Shown: one piece after another, positions 59,044 to 64,000 of the stretch
Numbering within the stretch: the first letter of the stretch is position 1
Layout of the letters: each line of letters opens with the position of its first letter
Assembly: GCA_947625615.1 (NCBI GenBank)
Contig: CANQPB010000001.1
Location: 1 to 64,000 of the forward strand
Reading direction: 5' to 3'
From: an uncultured Clostridia bacterium
Lineage (GTDB): Bacteria > Bacillota > Clostridia > Oscillospirales > Ruminococcaceae
DNA length: 64,000 nucleotides
Notes under the pieces: generated by a model
Told to the model about the DNA's origin: nothing
Seen by the model: the letters and a program-made list of their open reading frames with translations, nothing else
Databases searched by the model: none
Position numbers and translations under genes: made by a program

Positions 59044-59499
59044 TCAGGCGGCGCCGGCAATGCCGGTCATGAAGCCGCCGAGTTCGGTGCAGCTTATGTC
59101 CGCCGCGATAAGTTTTCCGTCCGAGACGACAAGATTCGCCACCATGTTCTCCCGGCCGCCCTCATAGTTGAGCACGGTATAAGAATAGATGACCGCGCTC
59201 TTGCCGCGGTGCTTTGTAAGATCGAAGCCCTGCGCGAGCTGGAGGCGGTTATACCTCTCGTAGACGTCGCTCCACTCCTCGGGTATGACGACCTCGCGGC
59301 AGTTTATCGCCGAATCGGAGGTCTCCCAGCCGAGGCCGTGCAGAAATTCAAGCCGCTGCTCCTCCGTCTCAAGGGTGATCCCCCTGGGGCTTAAAAGCCT
59401 GTTGAGGGCGTAAATTGCCGCAAAGACCGCCGCCGCAATTATTAAAACCGTCAGCGCCGCGCGAAGCACCGATTTTATCTTTACCGTTTTGATATACAT
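59044..59499 (-). CDS. DUF4830-type membrane-anchored protein
   Basis: 151 residues: one N-terminal helix (about 12-32), then an extracellular domain with the pattern EEQRLEFLHGLGWETSDS and EVVIPEEWSDVYERYNRLQ, as in DUF4830. The function is unknown. It sits between the ABC exporter pair and the rsuA-like gene, on the same strand; 64 bases separate it from the exporter. GGGGCAAG precedes the ATG. Confidence 0.78.
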   Translation of the reverse strand: MYIKTVKIKSVLRAALTVLIIAAAVFAAIYALNRLLSPRGITLETEEQRLEFLHGLGWETSDSAINCREVVIPEEWSDVYERYNRLQLAQGFDLTKHRGKSAVIYSYTVLNYEGGRENMVANLVVSDGKLIAADISCTELGGFMTGIAGAA

Positions 59500-59563
59500 G
59501 ACACTTGCCCCTTTTTTGTGGTTTTGGTCAAGTATATGCGCGTCCCGCGGCGGTTAGTACATG

Positions 59564-61291
59564 TTATCCGTGAGCAAACTGAGAATTGTAAAGCTCGGCG
59601 TAAAAGCCGCCCTTTTCCATCAGGCTGTCGTGGGTGCCCTGCTCGACTATATTGCCGTCCCGCATGACTAAGATCATGTCGGCCGACATGACGGTTGAAA
59701 GCCTGTGGGCCACGATAAAGCTCGTCTTGCCCTTCATGAGCTTTTCGAAGGCGCGCTGAACCCTCAGCTCGGTCTTGGTGTCGATATTGGAGGTCGCCTC
59801 GTCCAAAATTAGCATGGGCGGCGCTGAGAGCATCACCCTTGTTATGCACAAAAGCTGCTTCTGGCCGGCCGAAAGGCTTCCGCCGTCCTCCCCGACGGGG
59901 GTGTCGTAGCCCTGCGGCAAACGCTTTATAAAGCTGTGGGCGTGGGTGGCCTTGGCCGCCTCGATGACCTCTTCGTCGGTGGCGTCGGGCTTGCCTATAA
60001 CTATGTTGTCCCTGACGGTGCCGGTGCGCAGCCAGGTGTCCTGAAGCACCATTCCGTAGCCCTGCCTGAGCGAAGAGCGCGTAACCTGCGAAATGTCCTG
60101 CCCCTCAACGGTTATCCTGCCCGACTGAACGTTGTAAAACCGCATCAGAAGATTTATCAGCGTGGTCTTTCCGCAGCCCGTCGGCCCGACTATGGCGATT
60201 CGCTGCCCCGGGCTGACCTTTAAGTTGAAATTGCGTATAAGCGGCCTGTCCTCGGAATAGCAAAAGCTCACGTTTTCAACGCTGACGTTCCCCTTTATCT
60301 CGGGCAGCGCGGGCAGCCCCGAATCGGAGGGCTCGGGCGGCTCGTCTATAAGCTCGAATATCCTCTGGGCGCAGACGACGGCGTTTTGCAGCTCGGTGAC
60401 AACGCCGCTTATCTCGTTAAAGGGCTTTGTGAACTGCGTGGCGTAGGTTAAAATTGCCGAAAGCCCGCCGACAGTCAGCCCGCCGGCGATCGCCGTCATC
60501 GCGCCGATAAGGCAGACGGCGGTGTAGACTATCGAGTTTACAAACCTTGTTGTTGGGTTGACGAGCGACGAGAAGAATATCGCCCTGCGCGAGGTGGTCT
60601 CAAGCTCGCGGTTTACGGCCCCGAAGCGATCCTTGCTCCTGCCGGAATAGCCGTATGCCGAAACCACCTTTGCTCCGCCTATCATTTCGTCGATGAGGGC
60701 GGTCTGCTCGCCGCGTATCTTCGACTGCTTTTCAAAGAGGCTGTGGGTGTTTTTGGCGACAAATCTTGCCACGAACAGCGACAGCGGCGTTAAAAGCGCC
60801 GCAACAAGCGCCACGCGCGGGCTTATCGAAAGCATGAACCCAAGCGTCGCGAAGATGGTGACTATACCCGTGAAAAACTGCGAAAAGCCCATCAGGAGGC
60901 CGTCGGCAAACTGGTCGACGTCGGCGATCACACGGCTCAAAAGATCGCCGCTTGCGCTCTGATCGATATATTTCAGCGGCAGGCGCTCGATTTTTTCAAA
61001 CGCCATCGCCCTGACCGTTCTGACGGTGTCAAAGGTGATGCGGTTGTTTATTATCCCCATTACCCATTGGAGCACCGCCGTCGCCGCGGCTATTACCGCG
61101 GCCTTGACAAGAAATTCCGCCATCGGCGCGAAGAATACCCCGCCGTCGGTGATTTGGTCTATCGCCCCGCCGAAGAGGATCGGCACATAGAGCGACAGAA
61201 GCACGCTTGCGGCCGCAAGCGCCGCCGAGCAGATCATCAGCGCGCCGCTTTTTCCGAGAACCGAGGCAAGGCGTTTTAAGGTGTTTTTCAT
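59564..61291 (-). CDS. ABC exporter half, canonical ATPase site
   Basis: 575 residues: six membrane helices (1 to about 310), then an ATPase domain with Walker A GPTGCGKTT, Q-loop VLQDTWL, signature LSAGQKQLL, Walker B MLILDEATSNID with the catalytic Glu, and H-loop AHRLST. It is the partner of the next-upstream half-transporter; the two genes are one base apart. The substrate is unknown (drug, lipid or peptide). Confidence 0.93.
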   Translation of the reverse strand: MKNTLKRLASVLGKSGALMICSAALAAASVLLSLYVPILFGGAIDQITDGGVFFAPMAEFLVKAAVIAAATAVLQWVMGIINNRITFDTVRTVRAMAFEKIERLPLKYIDQSASGDLLSRVIADVDQFADGLLMGFSQFFTGIVTIFATLGFMLSISPRVALVAALLTPLSLFVARFVAKNTHSLFEKQSKIRGEQTALIDEMIGGAKVVSAYGYSGRSKDRFGAVNRELETTSRRAIFFSSLVNPTTRFVNSIVYTAVCLIGAMTAIAGGLTVGGLSAILTYATQFTKPFNEISGVVTELQNAVVCAQRIFELIDEPPEPSDSGLPALPEIKGNVSVENVSFCYSEDRPLIRNFNLKVSPGQRIAIVGPTGCGKTTLINLLMRFYNVQSGRITVEGQDISQVTRSSLRQGYGMVLQDTWLRTGTVRDNIVIGKPDATDEEVIEAAKATHAHSFIKRLPQGYDTPVGEDGGSLSAGQKQLLCITRVMLSAPPMLILDEATSNIDTKTELRVQRAFEKLMKGKTSFIVAHRLSTVMSADMILVMRDGNIVEQGTHDSLMEKGGFYAELYNSQFAHG

Positions 61292-61292
61292 C

Positions 61293-63023
61293 TCATTTGC
61301 CCTCCCCGGTTTTTATCTGAGACTGGTAGATCTCGCGGTATTCCTCCGAGCGCTCCATAAGCTCGTCATGGGTGCCGATTCCTGCACAGCGGCCGTCCTC
61401 AAGGACGATTATCCTGTCGCAGTGCATCACCGTGGACACCCTCTGCGAAACCGTCACCACCGCAGGCGAATAGTCGAGCGAGCCTATCGCCGCGCGAAGC
61501 CTTGCGTCGGTGGCGTAGTCGAGAGCCGACGAGCTGTCGTCGAAGACGAGTATCTTCGGCCGCCGCACAAGCGCGCGGGCTATGCAAAGCCTCTGGGCCT
61601 GTCCTCCCGAAAGATTTGCCCCGCCCTGCTCGATCTCGGCGTCAAGGCCTCCCTTTTCGCTGACAAAATCCCACGCCTGCGCGAGCTTTAAAGCCTCCTC
61701 GATCTCCCCGTCGGAGGCGTTCTCGGCGCCGAAGCGCATGTTATCCCTGACGCTGCCGCGAAACAGCCTGTTTTTTTGCATCACAAAGCCGAACATTCCC
61801 CGCAGCGCCTCAAGGCTGTATTCCCGCACGTCTCGGCCGAACACTCTGACCTCTCCCGAGGTGGCGTCGTAAAACCGGGGCGCCAGCATTACAAGGCTCG
61901 TCTTTCCCGAACCGGTCGGCCCTATAACGCCCAAGGTCTCCCCCGGGCGGAGCTTCAGGCTGATGTCCTCAAGGGAATCCGCCGAAGCGCCGGAATATCT
62001 CAGCGAAACATTATTATACTCTAAGGCATATTCTGCGGAATTATTACCTTCCGTTGCTGTGCCGTCCGCCATTGAGGAGGGGATTTCAAGCACGTCGGCC
62101 ACCCTTTTTGCGCAGGCGAGGCTTTTGGGAATGCTAATTATGAGATTCGCAAGCTTAATAAGCTCGACGAGTATCTGGGACATGTAATTATACAGCGCGA
62201 TAACCAGCCCCTGCGTAAGGCGGCCGCCGTCCACCTGTATGGCGCCCTGCCTTATCAGCGCGATGATCGCAAGGTTTATTATTACAAAGGTCAGGGGGTT
62301 CATCGCGGCGGAGATCCGCCCGACGCGTTTCTGCTCGCGGCACAGGTCGTCGTTGCGCTCGGTAAAGCGCTCGATCTCCTGCGGCTCCTTGCAAAACGCC
62401 CTTATCACCCTTGCGCCCGAAAGGTTTTCCTTTGTCGACAGAAGCACCTTTTCAAGCTTTTTCTGCACCCTTGTGTAAAGGGGTATGCACTTAAGGGTGA
62501 TCCCGACGACGACAACGGTTAAAACGGGTATCGTGACCGCGAAGACGAGCGCCGAGCGAAAATCTATCGTAAAGGCCATTATCATCGCGCCGAAGACGAT
62601 TATCGGCGAGCGCATCATAAGCCTAAGCGTCATGTTAAGCCCCGACTGCACGGTGTTTATGTCGCTTGTAAGTCGGGTGATCATCGAGGAGGAGCCTATA
62701 CCGTCCTGCTCGGTGAAGCTTAGATCGTGGATATGGTCGTAGAGCGCCTGCCTTAGGTTGCAGGAAAACCCGACGGCCCCCTTTGCGGCAAAATACTGCG
62801 CCGCAAGGGTCGAGACAAGGCCGACCGCCCCCAAAAGTATCATAACTCCGCACATTTTTAGGATATATCCCCGGTCACCCGTTGATATGCCGTTGTCGAT
62901 TATCGCCGCGACGACAAAGGGCACCATAAGCTCGAATGCGGCCTCTAAGATCTTGAAAAAGGGCGCCGAAAAGGCCTCGGCGCGGTATCCGCGAAAATAT
63001 TTCAGCAGCGGGGTCACTTGCAT
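61293..63023 (-). CDS. ABC exporter half, degenerate ATPase site
   Basis: 576 residues: six membrane helices, then an ATPase domain with Walker A GPTGSGKTS, Q-loop VMQKNRLF, signature LSGGQAQRL, Walker B VFDDSSSALD and H-loop position SQRVST. Here Asp replaces the catalytic Glu after Walker B and Gln replaces the switch His, the pattern known for the degenerate site of heterodimeric exporters such as TM287/288 and LmrCD. GGAAGGAG precedes the ATG. It is the first gene of the pair. Confidence 0.93.
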   Translation of the reverse strand: MQVTPLLKYFRGYRAEAFSAPFFKILEAAFELMVPFVVAAIIDNGISTGDRGYILKMCGVMILLGAVGLVSTLAAQYFAAKGAVGFSCNLRQALYDHIHDLSFTEQDGIGSSSMITRLTSDINTVQSGLNMTLRLMMRSPIIVFGAMIMAFTIDFRSALVFAVTIPVLTVVVVGITLKCIPLYTRVQKKLEKVLLSTKENLSGARVIRAFCKEPQEIERFTERNDDLCREQKRVGRISAAMNPLTFVIINLAIIALIRQGAIQVDGGRLTQGLVIALYNYMSQILVELIKLANLIISIPKSLACAKRVADVLEIPSSMADGTATEGNNSAEYALEYNNVSLRYSGASADSLEDISLKLRPGETLGVIGPTGSGKTSLVMLAPRFYDATSGEVRVFGRDVREYSLEALRGMFGFVMQKNRLFRGSVRDNMRFGAENASDGEIEEALKLAQAWDFVSEKGGLDAEIEQGGANLSGGQAQRLCIARALVRRPKILVFDDSSSALDYATDARLRAAIGSLDYSPAVVTVSQRVSTVMHCDRIIVLEDGRCAGIGTHDELMERSEEYREIYQSQIKTGEGK

Positions 63024-63044
63024 GCTCCTTCCGAAAACCCGTTA

Positions 63045-63072
63045 AAAGAAAGCGTCGCTGCGTGGCGACGCG
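63045..63072 (-). terminator. Terminator of the fakA/yloV-like gene
   Basis: Minus strand: GCGTCGC, loop CACGCA, GCGACGC, then TTTCTTTT, just before the ABC exporter genes. Confidence 0.85.
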
Positions 63073-63090
63073 TTTTTTGGGTTATATAAT

Positions 63091-64000
63091 TTATTCAACG
63101 CTTAAGATGTAGTAGTAAACGGGCTGGTCGCCGCGAATGCAGTTGACGTCCATTCTGGCGCCGAATTTTTCCGCCACCCTTGCGCGAAGGGCCTCGGCGG
63201 TGGCGTCGTCAATGTCCTCGCCGACAATTATGGTGATGAATTCGCTGTCGCCGTCGACAAGCTTCTTTATAAGCTTATAGGCCGCGCGGTTGGCCTCGGT
63301 GTCGACAAAGGAGAGTCTGCCGTTTTCAAGCGCTAAGATCTCGCCGTTTTTGATCTTCTGGCCGTCGAATTCGCTGTCGCGGGCGGCAAAGGTGATCTGC
63401 CCCGTCTTAACGCGCTCAAAAGCCTTGGTCATGTCGCTTCTCATGGAATTGAAGTCCGCCTCGGGATCGAACGCCAAAAGTGCCGAAAGCCCCTGCGGCA
63501 CGGTGAGGGTCTGGAGCACGCAGACCTTTCTGTCGGCAAGCTTTGCCGCCTGCTCGGCCGCCATTATTATGTTCTTGTTGTTGGGCAGAACGAAGACGGT
63601 CTCGGCGGGGGTGGCCTGGATTGCGGCGAGAATATCCTGGGTTGAGGGATTCATCGTCTGCCCGCCCTTTACGATGCAATCGGCGCCGGCGTCGCGGAAC
63701 ATGTTTTCAACGCCGTCGCCGGCGGCCACCGCCACAAAGCCGTAGGTCTTCTCGGGCGGCACGGCGACATACGCCTTGTTCGAGCTTGACACCGTAACCT
63801 TTTCGGGCTTCTTGGCGGCCTCGTGCTGATAGCGCATGTTCTCTATCTTGGGCAGATTTATCGAGCCGAATTCGAGGGCCTTTTCTATCGCCTTGCCGGG
63901 GTTGTTGGTGTGAACGTGCACCTTGATTATCTCGTCATCCTCAACTACGACTACGCAGTCGCCTATGGATTCAAGATAGGCCCGAAGCTTCAGCGAGCTT
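63091..64000 (-). CDS. DAK2-domain/YloV (FakA-like) protein, C-terminal part
   Basis: The frame is open to the right edge, so only the last ~303 residues are seen. They begin SLKLRAYLESIGDCV and continue with EDDEIIKVHVHTNNPGKAIE, the hallmark between the DAK2 kinase domain and the C-terminal DegV-like/FakA domain. The rest has GFVAVAAGDG, GGQTMNPSTQDIL and FVLPNNKNIIMAAEQA, typical of FakA, which phosphorylates fatty acids bound to FakB. The N-terminal kinase domain lies outside the window. It ends at a terminator. Confidence 0.88.
   Translation of the reverse strand, partial: SSLKLRAYLESIGDCVVVVEDDEIIKVHVHTNNPGKAIEKALEFGSINLPKIENMRYQHEAAKKPEKVTVSSSNKAYVAVPPEKTYGFVAVAAGDGVENMFRDAGADCIVKGGQTMNPSTQDILAAIQATPAETVFVLPNNKNIIMAAEQAAKLADRKVCVLQTLTVPQGLSALLAFDPEADFNSMRSDMTKAFERVKTGQITFAARDSEFDGQKIKNGEILALENGRLSFVDTEANRAAYKLIKKLVDGDSEFITIIVGEDIDDATAEALRARVAEKFGARMDVNCIRGDQPVYYYILSVE

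Overview
The window looks like part of the chromosome of a GC-rich, Gram-positive anaerobe of the Clostridia, most like the Oscillospiraceae/Ruminococcaceae of gut or rumen. The evidence is strong AGGAGG ribosome sites, near-consensus sigma-A promoters (TTGACA-N17-TATAAT), many lipobox lipoproteins, dockerin modules, GH5 and GH31 glycosidases, a split B12-dependent methionine synthase, and a Gram-positive gene order around recA and nusG. The assignment is an inference; there is no rRNA in the window.

Layout. 1-2.3 kb: tRNA-Thr, a degenerate signal-peptidase-like membrane protein and a methyltransferase. 2.4-4.7 kb: two tandem GH5 glycosidases, one a lipoprotein and one without a signal peptide. 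4.7-13.8 kb: a nine-gene leftward unit made of an FG-GAP-like lipoprotein, a response regulator, a histidine kinase, a YqhQ-like protein, prmC, recA, recX, rimO and pgsA. 13.8-16.2 kb: a GC-rich hairpin island, an AT-richer grpB-like gene and citrate synthase. 16.3-21.3 kb: the most interesting block, a surface protein with a predicted cohesin module and an NPKTG anchor, followed by two secreted transglutaminase-like proteins with C-terminal dockerins, one of which has lost its catalytic Cys and His. 21.4-24 kb: a GH31 glycosidase. 24-30.3 kb: a LOG-family protein, an MBL-fold hydrolase, a DUF4430 (transcobalamin-like) lipoprotein, an ECF S-component-like protein, metF, a stand-alone MetH activation domain and metH. 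30.4-31.8 kb: an AraC/GyrI pair. 32-35 kb: a hybrid histidine kinase. 35-41.2 kb: an MBOAT O-acyltransferase between two extracellular SGNH/leucine-rich-repeat fusion proteins. 41.4-45.4 kb: a second hybrid kinase with a sugar-binding lipoprotein. 45.5-46.4 kb: a tRNA-Arg locus with tandem duplicated 3' ends. 46.4-50.3 kb: GNAT, a P-loop kinase, metG and a phosphatase. 50.3-52.1 kb: an XRE regulator and a metallophosphoesterase. 52.1-54.7 kb: rpmG-secE-nusG-rplK-rplA. 54.7-56.9 kb: a G-tract promoter, an SGNH esterase lipoprotein and a secreted unknown. 57-64 kb: an MsmK-like ATPase, RsuA, a DUF4830 protein, a heterodimeric ABC exporter and the C-terminal part of a FakA/YloV protein that runs off the right edge.

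How the genes work together. Carbohydrate use is spread over the window: secreted and intracellular GH5, GH31, a CUT1-type binding protein and an orphan MsmK-type ATPase. Methionine and B12 form a clear module: predicted corrinoid capture, uptake, MetF, MetH and its reactivation domain. Two surface systems stand out as little described: the cohesin-dockerin transglutaminase set, and the SGNH-LRR/MBOAT set that probably O-acylates a surface glycan.

At the DNA level, three copies of a ~120 bp double-hairpin repeat, two intergenic hairpin islands, a duplicated tRNA-Arg 3' end and a promoter with nine G in its spacer suggest mobile or regulatory sequence that protein annotation misses.
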